A stretch of DNA of 64,000 nucleotides from Euglena gracilis (GCA_039621445.1 CP154954.1:50199847-50263846), one strand, 5' to 3'; shown: positions 11,150 to 22,009, numbered from the stretch's first letter. The notes: a model not told the origin generated them from the sequence alone. Numbers and translations are program-made.

Positions 11150-11718
11150 GGAAAAGTCATCAGAACATCAGAAAGTGCTCAATTCTCCAGAAGCCCTTGG
11201 GGGAAGCCCAAGATTGAAGATTGTTTCAGTGGTGCCAAGGAGAGCCCTTCTCTCCCATACACATTGCAAACCCAAAGGGGGAGGCATGGGGGGCAGGAAG
11301 GCAGGAAAGGCTGCCACCCGAGACCGACAAATGCTTCATATGGAACAAGGCTCTTAACAACGGCCCAGGTCGCCAGGGTGTTGAGGTCAACTGGTCCGAA
11401 CCCATAAGCAGGGTTTGATGTTCATCCAGGAAAATCATGAACAGTCCTTTCAATACTTTATTTTGGAAGGAATGGCGTCACGAAGACGTGAAAATGTGGT
11501 TCCACAAATCCCCTGCCGAAGCATCAGCCTTCCGGTGTCCCAGGATGTTATTACCTAAGCACATCAGAAAGAAATGCTTCAAAGCGGGGTGGTCCTCCAA
11601 CCAACCATGGGATACCCCTCTCCCCGGGTGTCCAGGGGAACCATTTTGGAGGTATGGAGTCCAAAAAAAAAGGTTCGGCACACAAAGCACAAAACATAGA
11701 CAAAAAAATCAACAATAG
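11150..11718 (+). pseudogene. Coding-like segment with one in-frame TGA
   Basis: One frame reads RQERLPPETDKCFIWNKALN, NGPGRQGVEVNWSEPISRV, meets TGA at 11,416-11,418, and continues in the same frame through NTLFWKEWRHEDVKMWFHKS and FRCPRMLLPKHIRKKCFKAG to about 11,600. Both halves look protein-like. The stop falls in AAGCAGGGTTTGATG, which resembles a solo element tip, so the break could be an insertion footprint, a decayed codon or a miscalled intron. Function unknown. Confidence 0.4.
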
Positions 11719-11719
11719 G

Positions 11720-12740
11720 TATTAGGGGGTGGAAATAGACACCCCCCTGGGGGTAACCCACTCCACTCGGCCCAATCCCCCCGGGGGAGGCGGACCCACC
11801 CACCCTCCCCCCCAACTCCTCCCCCCCCAGCGGTCCAAAAAAAAATCCCTGGCCCCCACTGAATGCCTCGTCAGACAAATTCCTGGGACGGGAATTAAAA
11901 TTTGCATTTCCGTCCAGCCCGGCTGGGAGGTGCTGGCTGGGAAAAAGATGCAGGCTGGCTGGCTCCCCCCCTCGGAGTAGGATGCCCTCTGGCTTCAGGA
12001 AACCCCCTATTCCAGTCTGTGGCTTGGATGTCCCTACTTGACTCCAACATGCTCAGTGCAGGGGCGGGGGATGCCAGGCCCACCTTGGGGGGAAATGGGC
12101 GAAATAAGCGGGGAGGGGGGGGGGTGCACAATAAAGGGATTTTAAAAAAAACACAAAAACGCACACAAAAAAAATGTCTGCAAAAACTTGGGCTCAAGGG
12201 GTTTCAAAAATTGGTAACATCTAAATTAGCTGTGGACGTTTCTCAAGCTCGAAGAATGCTCTGATTTTTCTCGCAACAGGTGACAATTTTCCAACTTCTC
12301 AAGTCAGTGTGTTTGAGACATTTTGTTTATTTTAAATAAATAAAAAATGCTCATTTAATGCGCTTTTAAACTTCAAGGAAAGTTTTTCTGGCTTCAGTAA
12401 CAAAAAAAGGAGATAAAATGTAGGGGGAAAACATTCACAAAACATTTTATAAACAAACTAGTGACATACCAATCATCAGTACCAAAGAGACACCATTACA
12501 CATCAAAGAGATATGTCAAAGAACGGGGGAGACATCCAAACCTGAGCACAATCTAAACATGGGCTTCTGTGTTGTGACTCGAGAAAGGGCATCGACATCA
12601 GCCTCTGGCTCCATTCACCATGAAGAAATGTATGGTGCATTGTGTTGCGTTCAGGTGGGCTGCCCAAAGAAATCCAGGAAACGTGGGAGATCAAACGCCA
12701 GACGGAAAGGGGGGAAATGGAGAATTGAAACGAATTTGAA
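11720..12740. other. Gap: element fragments, no supported gene
   Basis: G/C-run element sequence to about 12,130, then AT-rich DNA. Several frames are open on the minus strand at 12,500-12,740, but gene 6 appears to stop at 12,748, so these are not assigned. Confidence 0.4.
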
Positions 12741-12747
12741 ACGTTCA

Positions 12748-15700
12748 TTATTTTGAATTCACCATTAGAACCATTATTTGTAGCCACCGCTGATGGCATT
12801 GCCTCAACACGCTCTCGCATGCAGGTGAGGTTCAGGAAAGAAGCCGGCCCCCAGTTCGGCCAGGGGTCACCAGAGCACTCTCTCCGCCGCCACGCAGATC
12901 GGGGCGTAGTGGCAGAGCTCGGCAAAGCGGTGGGCCCGGCGGGTGGACCTCCACGCCGGGAGGCACTTCGTGGCCGGGGCGAGGGGCGGGAGGGCCAGCT
13001 CGGCCTCCGGCAGGTTGGTCACGATCATTGCGATGTCGCCCACGCCGATCTCCTGCTCCGGGTCATGGCACACGCCCATGGGGGGTTGCTGGCAGTTCCA
13101 CTTGGGGCTGTCCCACTTCAGACAAATTCTCGAGGAAATTCGTCCAGGACACCCCCAGTTGTCCAGTTGGAAAGTTTCCAATTGGAAAAAGGTGCTGGTT
13201 ACAAAGTGCTGGCTGGACCCCCCCCCCCGGGTCCCCTGCAGTCGGTGTCCGGGAGTGGGGGTCCAGCCGTTTACGGGCATCCAGTACAGCCAAAACATGT
13301 GCAGCCGGTGGGACCTCACTGGTACCCTGAAAAACTCCAAAACTGTTTTCAAAAACCCCTAAATCCAGCTGGGTGGCAATATTTCAGCCAAAAATTTGAG
13401 GCGAAAACCCCAATGTACCCTCAAGGACATCATTTTCGGCGACTTAGTCCCCTGTTGTGAAAAACTTGGTGCATAATGGTGATTTTTTCGACTCAGCCTG
13501 GCTGCACTATGTACACCCCGGGAGGGGGATATTTTCGCGGAGTTTATCTGAGAACTGCTGGATATTAAAAAAAATAATAATAATAATCGCGGTGTGGCTG
13601 GATTGCTGGCCATATCCAGAAGTGAAGTTGTTCAAAACAACCATGTTTGAGGCCCATTCAAATCATTGGATACAGAGAAAAATAAGGCAACAGGTTTGCC
13701 ACACCAAAACAGATATACCGAAACAGATGACTATGCAACCCCCAAATCAGACCCACTTGGGATTTTGGGGGAAATGACCCAAAATGGGTTATTTTTTTTT
13801 GAAACGTTCAAAGCAGAACAAAATGTATCGTTCTGCGTCATAAACTGCCCATTTTCAGGTGCATGACCAATTTCATCGTTGATCTTAGGCGCCGCATCGC
13901 TTAAACTTAAGCACTTAAACCTTTTTCTTTATCGATGTGCGCAATTGCGCAAATGGACATTTTTTTTACAAAATCCTTGAACCGCCAACTGCACCTGGTG
14001 AAACAGCAATATGTAAGGTTCACACCTCACGATACAAATTATGAAACACAAAGGTCTCAAACTATCATCCTTACAAATGTATGATACGCCTGGAGCGACA
14101 AATTGGTGGCATTGTCCATGAAACAGGTGGGTTGTGCACCCTGGCGGGGGGGGGGGGGATGCGCTGGACGGCCCTCGGGAAAAATGCGCAAAAATGCGCA
14201 AAAAAATGCGCAAAAAATGCGCTGAGTTTGTGACATTCCTAAGGGAAAAAGGACTTAGAAAATTTTCCAACAGCAAACCCAAAATTAAACCAAAATCACT
14301 AAAAAAGAGCTGAAATGAAGGCATTTTGGCCAAAAAAATGCATCACCAAGGCGTCACTCTCCGTTCACCATAACCAACAATGTGCCATGGTTGCCCCAAA
14401 CTTGTGACCAGGGGAGTGGGATTCCCGCCTTGGTTGCGTGTCAATGTGGGGTCTCTGAAACCCCTCGTGTCCTCATCGTCATTGGATGAGTACCCATACC
14501 TCATCACCCAAGGGTTTTCTCTTATTCGATGAGCATGTGATTTGGGTGGAAAATGTACAAAAATGGCAAAATGTGCAAAATTGGGCAAAAAAAAAATGCG
14601 CAAAAAGTGCGCAAAAATGGAAAATGTGCAAAATTGGGCAAAAAAAATGCGCAAAAAAATGCGCAAAAAAATGGAAAATGTGCAGAAACGGGGGGGAAAT
14701 GCGCAAAAAAAAAAATGCGCAAAAATACGCATTTTTGAAAAATTGACAAAAATGCGCAAAAAAATGCGCAAAAATGCGGAAAATGCGCAACGCATTCCCC
14801 CCCCCCCCCTGCTCTGGTTGTCACGACTGTGGGTTTTGGTGTGTCCGTGCTGCCTGTAGCACGAGAGTCACTCGTGCAAATACAGCCGGCAAGCAGAAGG
14901 GGAAATCGCCCAGGGAGGGATCTCTCAATTCAGTTTGTGGGTGGGGGTGGTTGGGGAAACGGGGAGATGCACACCTGTTTGACGGCGACCAACTTTCCAC
15001 CATTTGGACAATGTGACGTGCAGTTATATTAGGCGATGATTGTGGCATAAATAAAACTTTCCAGAACCACTTACACAAAGTGCACATGGCTGGTGTGCGC
15101 AAATATGTGAATGGTCGATGTGCGATTTGCGCACATCAACCACTTGAAATTTGGAAATATACTCCACAGTTTTCTATATTACCACATGAAAAACAACACC
15201 TGCCTTTTCTTGGCTCTAGAAGAAAAGGTTTGGGCAAATATTTTGAACGGGTAACCCCCCCCCCCTCTTACAACCCCCTTCCACTGAGAAACCCCCCCAC
15301 TTGTAAACCCCCCCTCAGGCCGACCAACCAAGCCGGGACTTGCAAACCCCCCCCCCCCCGGGAAGAAAAATGAAAGCCACCGGGGACAATTTTTTTCAGC
15401 CACAAACCGCCCAAAAATTGATTTTGGTAAATTTTTTGAGACCGACCACCATCGAAAATTGCCAATTTGAGGGGTCATTTTGGGGGTTGAACAATTCCGG
15501 GACCTATAAACCCCCCTCGGCCAACCAACCAAACCGGATCCTATTGATCCCGACGGGTTTATAAGTGGGCGGGGTTACCATTTGCAATGTGCGACAAAGA
15601 ACGGTGGCTTGTAAATGGACTTTTGTTTGACCTCCGTATTCTGGAGTGCTCTTCATTTTTACAGTTGACGTGCGCACTTGCACACACCAATCATTGTGGA

Positions 15701-18053
15701 CGCAAATCTTTTGAAACTGTGGTGAAAGAATTCTGTTTTTGGGAACTGGGAATTCATTAGAACCCACCATATGACAGGAGAAAGTTTTGTCTGCTTCATG
15801 AGCAGGTGTGTATGTCTTATTTCCAACCCACACGACCGATCGTTTTCACGTCCTCGGTTTGAAATTGCCCGTGATTTCTGGACGCTTTTCTTCAAAAATA
15901 ACGAGGTCCAGAATTTCAAAATTACGCATGTGTAATCTTCCAGATGCCTCAGCCAAGAATCATTTGTCCATTTGTACCACAAGGATACCTCATTTTTTTC
16001 TCAGACAACATGCAACACACCAGTTTCTTGTGCACAATATCCGGGCCAGGCCCATGTGGAAACTGTAGACCACTAGTAAAAGGCCCACCGCCAGCACGTC
16101 GCGGCACACGTGCAACAGCACCGTTTGGGCAATGGGTGGACCTCGAAACCCCCGCCACTTGCCCCTGGTTTGCGTTTTGCAGCAACAGTCACATCAGTTG
16201 ACGATATTGATTCACTTAAGCATCCACAAGGCCGTCATCAGCCCCCACCTGTCACTGGGCCAGAATCAGCCCCAGAAAAAGCCTCGTGTGGAGGAAAAGC
16301 GTGTGACAGCTGAAGTTGCACACCCCAAGGAGCCATTGTAGGTGGTGTTTGGGGTCGTTCTGTCTGAAATTTTACTATTGTGGTCGGTGTGCGCGACACG
16401 TCGTCATGGTGTGCCCATTTCGCACTCCGACGACGTCCATCTTTACGGTCATTACAGTCTGTGAAGGTGTGCAAACGCCGACCACGTGCGCATTTTCGCA
16501 AACCGACCACACTTTTTTATTTCGACCTGGTACTTGCATTTGATACATGTGTTTTTTAATGCATTTATGTCTGTTTTCAGAGAAAAGCTGCGTCGTAAAG
16601 CCCTTCCAGTTATTGTTATTTCAAAAGGCTCAATGCAGCGATGCCTGTTCATGTGCCATGATACTTGATTGCACCCCTTTGTACAAAGGTGCCTCAGGTC
16701 GGTTTTCGCAAATGCACACATATTGACGGTGTGTGCATTTGCGCAAATCGACCTCATATTCCGTAGAGTGGTCGCTGTGTGAAATTGCGCACATCGACAT
16801 TCTTTCTTGTCCAAAAGATGGCTGCAATGAATCATTCCAGTGAAATTTGGTTTGGCATCCTAACCTCCCATCCTGGTTCCCTGCGCTCTGGCTGACATCC
16901 AAAAACACAGGTCCGAGGCCGGCAAAAAAAAAACAAAACAGTGCGTCAAAATCCCCCAAGGGGACCAGCCAGGGCCGCCAACAATCGGTGAGGAGAGCCG
17001 TATGCACAAAATGGGGGGAGGCGGCACCGGAGTTTTGGTGTTTTCTCAGTTTGGGGGGGGCAGGTCTGGGGGTCTTTCATTCCGACGGAAAACAGCAAAA
17101 ACAAAAACACAGAGAGCCGGGGCCAAAAACGAGAAATTCCCTGCATTTTGTCCAATCCTGCTGCCTCTCGCTCTCACCCCTTGCAACACCAGCGTCAAAG
17201 TGGCTTTTGGTCGATGTGCGAAGTTGCTCAAATGGACCAAAAAAAGCTTAAGTGCGAGATGTGCCGCCTAAGTTGATGCACTCACGGCAAACGTTCATGC
17301 CAGGCTCACAGAAGCACCCCACACGCGGTATGTAGCGTTGATTTGCAGGACGATGACCACCCGGCCGTGTTCATCTTGCAGGCACAAACAGGGTTCGATA
17401 TAAGGAGAGGAGGGGGGGGGTGGTCCGGACCCCCCCCTGCGGGCCAGGAGGGGGGGGGGACACCCCCCCCCACCTAAACAGTGGCGCGGTCAGGGTGACC
17501 GATTTTCGGCCCGGCGCTTTGCGCCGGGCCGAAAATTTTTGACCCCCCAAATCGACCAAAAGTGCCATTTTGGGCACTTTTTGCGCAAAAATTGGCCAAA
17601 AATGCAAAAAAAATTCGCGGCGAGCGCCCGCCGGAGGAAAAAATTGATCCTTTTTGGGGGGGTCCCGGGTACCCCCCCAGGGTCGGTCCGGACCCCCCTG
17701 GCAGGTGGGGGGGGGGTGGTCCGGACCCCCCCCTGCGGGCCAGGAGGGGGGGGGGGACACCCCCCCACCTAAACCATGTACGCCCTCCTTATATCGAACC
17801 CTGGGCACAAATCGGTACAACTCAGCTCCGGCATCCGCAGGATGCGCAGCGCCACACACATGATGCGTCCACTGACAAGGCCCCCATTGGTGCAGGTGAC
17901 GAAGGCGCGGTCCCCAGGGGCAACCAACCAACACCCTCGCCGCACTCCGGTGCATAGCTGCCTCGGGGTCGAATGCTTTCCACTTTGCAAGTCCCTTTGA
18001 ACACTCAGGAAAGAACAGCCTTTGAAAGTAAACACCCAGCACTCCAAAGAACT
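12748..18053 (-). CDS. Gene 6: multi-exon minus-strand gene, unknown function
   Basis: Reading right to left. Exon 6a (18,053-17,807) follows a strong acceptor (polypyrimidine then GAACAAAG) and reads FFGVLGVYFQRLFFPECSKG, LAKWKAFDPEAAMHRSAARV, then after a frame change CTNGGLVSGRIMCVALRILR. A family-A element is removed as an intron with an exact 8-bp duplication. Exon 6b (17,383-17,310) reads LQDEHGRVVIVLQINATYRV and ends at donor TCT/GTGAGC. A GT-AG intron of about 4.2 kb leads to exon 6c (13,088-12,871: GVCHDPEQEIGVGDIAMIVT ... HYAPICVAAERVL), donor CTCTG/GTGACC. A 59-nt intron leads to exon 6d (12,811-12,748, VLRQCHQRWLQIMVLMVNSK, TAA). Phases agree at every junction and third positions are G/C-rich. 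One apparent single-base frameshift lies near 17,930. No domain is recognised. Confidence 0.6.
12871..13088 (-). CDS. Gene 6 exon 6c
   Basis: Bounded by acceptor CTGCCAG/CAACCC and donor CTCTG/GTGACC. Reads HDPEQEIGVGDIAMIVTNLP then EAELALPPLAPATKCLPAW. Strongly G/C-ending codons; both boundaries match neighbouring exon phases. Confidence 0.6.
13876..17275. mobile_element. 3.4-kb TIR element with palindromic subterminal repeats
   Basis: The left end (TTGATCTTAGGCGCCGCATCGC then CTTAAGC) is inverted at the right (GCTTAAG, GATGTGCCGCCTAAGTTGAT). Immediately inside each end sits a degenerate palindrome, TCGATGTGCGCAA...TTGCGCAAATGGAC (13,932-13,960 and 17,208-17,236), with diverged copies throughout 15,110-16,800. 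It lies inside the long GT-AG intron of gene 6 and is itself invaded by the TGCGC repeat element (14,150-14,800). The TSD is not clear. A possible coding stretch (16,110-16,310, +) is too ambiguous to call. Confidence 0.55.
14150..14800. repeat. AAAATGCGC-array element, copy 1
   Basis: Two clusters of CAAAAATGCGC units flank a unique core including GGCGTCACTCTCCGTTCACC and GTGGGGTCTCTGAAACCCC. Ends are G and C runs (GGGGGGATGCGC / GCGCATTCCCCCC). The colinear copy at 26,043-26,776 differs by small indels. Phe/His/Ala-Arg-rich frames here are only translations of the array. Confidence 0.75.
17310..17383 (-). CDS. Gene 6 exon 6b
   Basis: Between the family-A element and donor GCTTCT/GTGAGC. 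Reads LQDEHGRVVIVLQINATYRV with G/C-ending codons, joining in phase on both sides. Confidence 0.6.
17389..17803. mobile_element. Family-A hAT-like element spliced as an intron of gene 6
   Basis: Tips CAGGGTTCGATATAAGGA and TCCTTATATCGAACCCTG are exact inverted repeats. The flanks are the exact 8-bp duplication GGCACAAA (17,381-17,388 and 17,804-17,811). Inside are GTCCGGACCCCCCC blocks and a CCCGGCGCTTTGCGCCGGG core. Removing 415 bp plus one TSD copy restores an open minus-strand frame (…CTDL/CLQDEHG…). The 5+3 split of the TSD fits the NNN-CAG...CTG-NNNNN rule on both strands. Other copies: 19,875-20,626, 31,413-31,534, and a solo tip near 52,940. Confidence 0.9.
17807..18053 (-). CDS. Gene 6 exon 6a with apparent frameshift
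   Basis: Acceptor TTTTTTTTGTGATG...GAACAAAG. The first half is in one frame (FQRLFFPECSKGLAKWKAFD). The second half is clearly in the next frame (GDRAFVTCTNGGLVSGRIMC) by third-position composition. The switch falls in TTGGTTGGTTGCCCCTGGGG (about 17,915-17,935). This may be a sequencing or assembly indel in short runs, or a real lesion. Confidence 0.5.
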
Positions 18054-18353
18054 CTTTGTTCAATCACATCACAAAAAAAGAACTGCTGCCAAATTTTGCA
18101 AAAAAAAACTGCCAGCCAGGCTTTTGCTCAAGGGGGTCCACTGTTTAGACATTTTTATAGACACTGGGGGAAAAAAACACCAGCTGGACCCCGCTGCCCT
18201 GGGGGAGGGGGGGTTCCGGGTCCCCCCCCCCCCCCAATGAAAATCCCTCCGGCGCTGTGCGCCGGGTGGAAAAAAGGTTTTAACACTGCTTTGTGACTGA
18301 TTCTTTCAAAAAAAACCCAAAAACGACAGTCCGAAAAAAAATTTTGCTTTGTG

Positions 18354-19204
18354 CGGGGTTTACCACCGGTTCGTGCTAGGAAGCCTGAAATCCGGTTTGT
18401 GAGTGTTCGTGATTGTTCGTGATTGTTCGTGATTGTTCGTGCTTCCAAAAAACCGCCCGGTTTTCCATTTTCCTTGGCAAAAAGTTATTCTTCTTGTGCT
18501 TTGGTTTCTTGTGCCTCTTTTAATCAACATATTCAGGTCAATGGGGAAAGCAAAAGAGGCTTGGAAGATGCACTGCAAAGCAACAAAAAATCAGTGCCAA
18601 CGTATCATCAAGCAGACTGTTGAGATCAGCAATTTTCTGCCTCTTTGGGGCAGGTTGTTCGTTGGGAACCTGACACCGAAGGACAAAAATACACCTTTTG
18701 AAAAACACAAAATACCTCCATATCACGTTTGGGTGCATCCATCAATTCACCTAAAAGACCAGGGTTTTCCACAATCTTTGGTTTGCGAAGGAGGTTGTCC
18801 TTGCGAGTTGACGATGAAACATGTCGCTTTGCATATGTCTTCTCGGCCCAGTGCACTGAAACATGGCAAACACTGCACCACATTTCTGAACCTCTCACTT
18901 CCATCACTCCACCAAACTGAAAAAGGTGACAAAAAGGGGGGAAATCAAACAAGATAGATATGACACCTGGGCAGCATGCTTTTGAGGAGTCATTTTGCCA
19001 CCTCCTTCCATGATCTTTTCTCTTTGGTTAATTGAGCAACACCGTCATTCTCAGAAAAAGACATTTTTGCAAGGGTGACGAAAAAATTCGGTTCGTGATT
19101 GTTCGTGATTGTTCGTGATTGTTCGTGATTTTGCCAAAGTCCCAAGTTCGTGATGGTTCGTGATTGTTCGTGATTGTTCGTGGCACGAACCGGTGAAAAA
19201 CCCT
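18354..19204 (-). mobile_element. hAT-like element with zinc-finger/transposase remnant
   Basis: Flanked by the exact 8-bp duplication GCTTTGTG (18,346-18,353; 19,205-19,212). Tips CGGGGTTTACCACCGGTTCG and CGAACCGGTGAAAAACCCT are imperfect inverted repeats, with TTCGTGATTG arrays just inside both ends. The minus strand encodes a BED/C2H2-like finger (WCSVCHVSVHWAEKTYAKRH with SSSTRKDN following) and, past a likely intron ending TTCGGTGTCAG, a segment PKRQKIADLNSLLDDTLALI then FCCFAVHLPSLF, similar to hAT N-terminal regions. The rest of the transposase is missing. A 174-residue + strand frame over the same DNA is considered a shadow. Confidence 0.72.
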
Positions 19205-19480
19205 GCTTTGTGCTGGTCAGTTGGAAAAAATTCCTAGCCCTGCTAGCAGCCACTAGGCCCACTGGGGGGAGGGTGTCCACTTACTGCCCGCCCCCCCCTT
19301 GTTGTACGACCGGGTTCCTGCAACCTGTGACCGGGGGGTGGTCATAAATGAGGGGGCGGTCATAGGTAAGGTGGTGTCCAATTTTTCGCAACCTGCAACC
19401 TGTGACGGGGGGGGTGCTCTGGGGTGCCTGCCCATAGCAGGCACCCCCCCCCCCCGGTGTTTCCCAGTGCCGACCCAGCC

Positions 19481-19789
19481 ATGCTTGTGCTTACCAACCG
19501 GGGGGGGGGGTGGGTGCTATAGGGTGCCTGCCCCTAGCAGGCACACCCCCCCCGGGGGGGATAGGGGTCCGGGCCGGACCCAGAAAATTTTCATTGAAAA
19601 TGGCCTTTTCCGGGCCCCCGGCGCCTTCGGCGCCGGGGTCGGAGGGGGGTGCCTGCTAGGGGCAGGCACCCCCCAAAACCCTACCCCCCCCCCCCCGGGG
19701 GGTCGGATCGGGTGCTATGGGGTGCCTGCCCCTAGCACCCACCCCCCCCCCCCCGTGGGGTAGGCACCCGACTAAGCACAAGCCTGGAA
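19481..19789. mobile_element. Family-T element (GCTTGTGCTTA tips)
   Basis: Left tip CATGCTTGTGCTTACCAACC and right tip GACTAAGCACAAGCCTG. Flanks GACCCAGC/GAAACAGC suggest a decayed 8-bp duplication. The interior has GGGTGCCTGCCCCTAGCAGGC inverted blocks, ATTTTCATTGAAAATGGCC and a CCGGCGCCTTCGGCGCCGG hairpin. Related copies: 25,105-25,375 (right end lost), 52,330-52,530 (partial) and 60,663-60,966. Confidence 0.7.
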
Positions 19790-19874
19790 ACAGCCAATTT
19801 CCCTTTGAAAATGGCCATTTTCGGGCCCTGGCACCTTCGGCGCTGGGGGGGGGGGGTGCTCTAGCACCACCCAC

Positions 19875-20626
19875 CAGGGTTCGATATAAGGACAGGTGGG
19901 GGGGGGGGGGTCCGGACCCCCCCTGCGGGCCAGGAGGGGGGGGGGTGGGGGGGACACCCCCCCCACCTACCTCCCCCCCCCCTTGTCGTTGACACGCCAA
20001 TGTTCCAGGAAAGTGTCGTTGACACGGGGGGTGTGTCAACGACACGCCGTGTCAACAACACAGTACCTAAAAAAAAAACGACCGCACCAGTAACAATGAA
20101 TGACCCGATGAATGCATGTCCGCCACACTGTGGCCGGTGCGAATGGGGATGACATTCGAAGCCATGGCTGGAAAGAAGATTCAACCCATTTTTGAAATGT
20201 CCTGGCTGAAATTTGTCAGAAAGTGTGGCCAACGCAAAAGAAAAAAATATGTTCCAGGAAAGTGTCGTTGACACGGGGGGTGTGTCAACGACACGCCGTG
20301 TCAACGACAAGGGGGGGGGGAGGTAAACAGGTGTGCGGTCAGGGTGGCCGAATTCGCGCCGGGCCGAAAATTTTTGACCCCCCAAATCGACCAAAAGTGC
20401 CATTTTGGGCACTTTTTGGGCAAAAAATGTGCCAAAAATGCAAAAAAATTTCGGCGCAAAGCGCCGGAGGAAAAAATTGACCCTTTTTGGGGGGGTCCCG
20501 GGAAACCCCCCGAGGGTCGGTCCGGACCCCCCTGGCAGGTGGGGGGGGGGGGTGGTCCGGACCCCTCCATGCGGGCCAGGAGGGGGGGAGCCTAAACCAT
20601 GTACGCCCTCCTTATATCAAACCCTG
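19875..20626. mobile_element. Family-A element, 752 bp, with nested insert
   Basis: Tips CAGGGTTCGATATAAGGA and CCTTATATCAAACCCTG. Exact 8-bp duplication CCACCCAC on both sides (19,867-19,874; 20,627-20,634). The interior is interrupted by GTGTCGTTGACACG-type inverted repeats (19,983-20,060 and 20,252-20,312), indicating that a second element family landed inside it. Confidence 0.88.
19983..20315. mobile_element. GTCGTTGACACG-family insert
   Basis: GTTCCAGGAAAGTGTCGTTG plus palindromic GACACGGGGGGTGTGTCAACGAC occur near both ends of a roughly 330-bp segment. Relatives with GTGCCGTCGCTGACACGG and CCTGTGTCAACGGCAC lie at 62,553-62,764 and near 62,846-62,910. Inserted in the family-A element at 19,875-20,626. 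Confidence 0.6.
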
Positions 20627-20949
20627 CCACCCACCCCAAAACACGACCCCCCCCAGACAGAACGGGCAGGCCTGGTGGGGGGAGTCGACCACCCCAACCT
20701 GGGAGGTGGGGGGGGGGTCGAACCCCCCCACCCACCACAGCATTTTCATGAATTTCTTTTAACAAATCCACCCGGCGCTGAAGGCGCTGGGGAAAACTTT
20801 TGGGGGTTGAAAATTGCTGAATTGTGATCTCCCGGAAATACGGGAGGAGGAGGTGGGGGGGTCCGCCATGCAGGGGGTGGGGGGGGGCGACCCCCCCCAC
20901 CCCACCCTGGCTGTTTGGCGATTCCCGTTTTTGCCCTGTCCGGGGGGGG

Positions 20950-21170
20950 TCGAAAGTGGTAGAAGTGTACACTTCCTCAAACAGAAGCCTGGATGGGAAG
21001 ATGATAACAGTGGTGATGATGACGATGAGATGGGATTGATGGGTTTGGGAATGGGAGCAAATATATTGTCATTTGCTTCAGGATGGGAACCACAAATCAG
21101 TTCCTTGATCCAGAAAAAAAAAACAGCTCTGCGCGAGTCCCCTCTTCCCAAGCACGGCACACGCAGCTGA
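20950..21170 (+). CDS. Candidate exon with acidic run, unknown
   Basis: Starts just after a TTTTTGCCCTG element tip. Reads SVHFLKQKPGWEDDNSGDDD, an Asp-rich run, then EMGLMGLGMGANILSFASGW and stops at TGA. A little downstream the same frame resumes (HPLSKSSANAETHPMAKPMVK) up to a good donor, GTCAAG/GTAAAG (near 21,246). Exon structure is unresolved and the minus strand is also open. No family is recognised. Confidence 0.35.
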
Positions 21171-22009
21171 GCCCACAGACTGCATCCGTTGTCAAAAAGT
21201 TCAGCAAATGCTGAAACACATCCGATGGCAAAGCCAATGGTCAAGGTAAAGCATTTGCTTCAAACACAAGGGGTTGCATTGGACTGGATATCATCATCTG
21301 GCCTTGGGGGGGTTCAAGAATCATTTCTCCGGGTTGGGTAAACCATGTCCCCCCCCATGTAAGACCCCCTTTGGGAGTCAAAATCCTTGGAGGGTTCTTA
21401 TATGGGGGGGTGGTCGTGGGCAAAGGGAGGGGGGTCTTTTATTTGTCTTGGGAGGCATGGTAACAGGAAGCAAGACTGGGGCTCATAGCAAAAGCTGTGT
21501 TGAGATCCATGGCTGACAGTGCTGTGCGGGTGCCCAGGCCCTGAAAAGGAAAGCACAATGGGGGTGTACGGGTCGCGGGGGAAATCGCGGTGGGGTCGCA
21601 GGGGGGGTTGCGGGGGGAACGTGGCAGTTTTCACGGGTCACGTGTGACCTGTGTGACCTCACATACAACGTCATATGTGACGTATTTTTGGACCTTTGGG
21701 TCCAACAATAGATCTAATTTGGAATTTGTCACAAATTTTTGGCAATTTTGATTCCTAATTTGTGTGCCAATTCATAATTTGGGAGCCATTTTTGGCTCCC
21801 ACTGGGATCCGGAAATCCTGCATGCGTGGGTCGCGGGGGGTCGCGGGGGGGGTCGCGGGGGGCGGGGGGTGTCGCGGGGGGTACACCCCCAGTGAAATAA
21901 GGAAAGAGAATGGCGTATCTTCGTGCAAAGGGGTTTATGTGATAGTTGCAATCAGATTCAACTGAGTGAGAGGTGCTAGCTGGCTGGCTGGGTGGGCCAG
22001 CTTTGGGAA

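Noticed and set aside
12871-13088. Resemblance of HDPEQEIGVGDIAMIV to ribosomal protein uS17
   Set aside because: Only the H-D-x-E-x-x-x-x-G-D core matches; the diagnostic RPLSK-type continuation is absent and the exon context does not fit.
14343-14824. Phe/His/Ala/Arg-rich minus frames and lysine-rich + frames (same at 26,470-26,825)
   Set aside because: Produced by the AAAATGCGC arrays of a dispersed element present in two copies.
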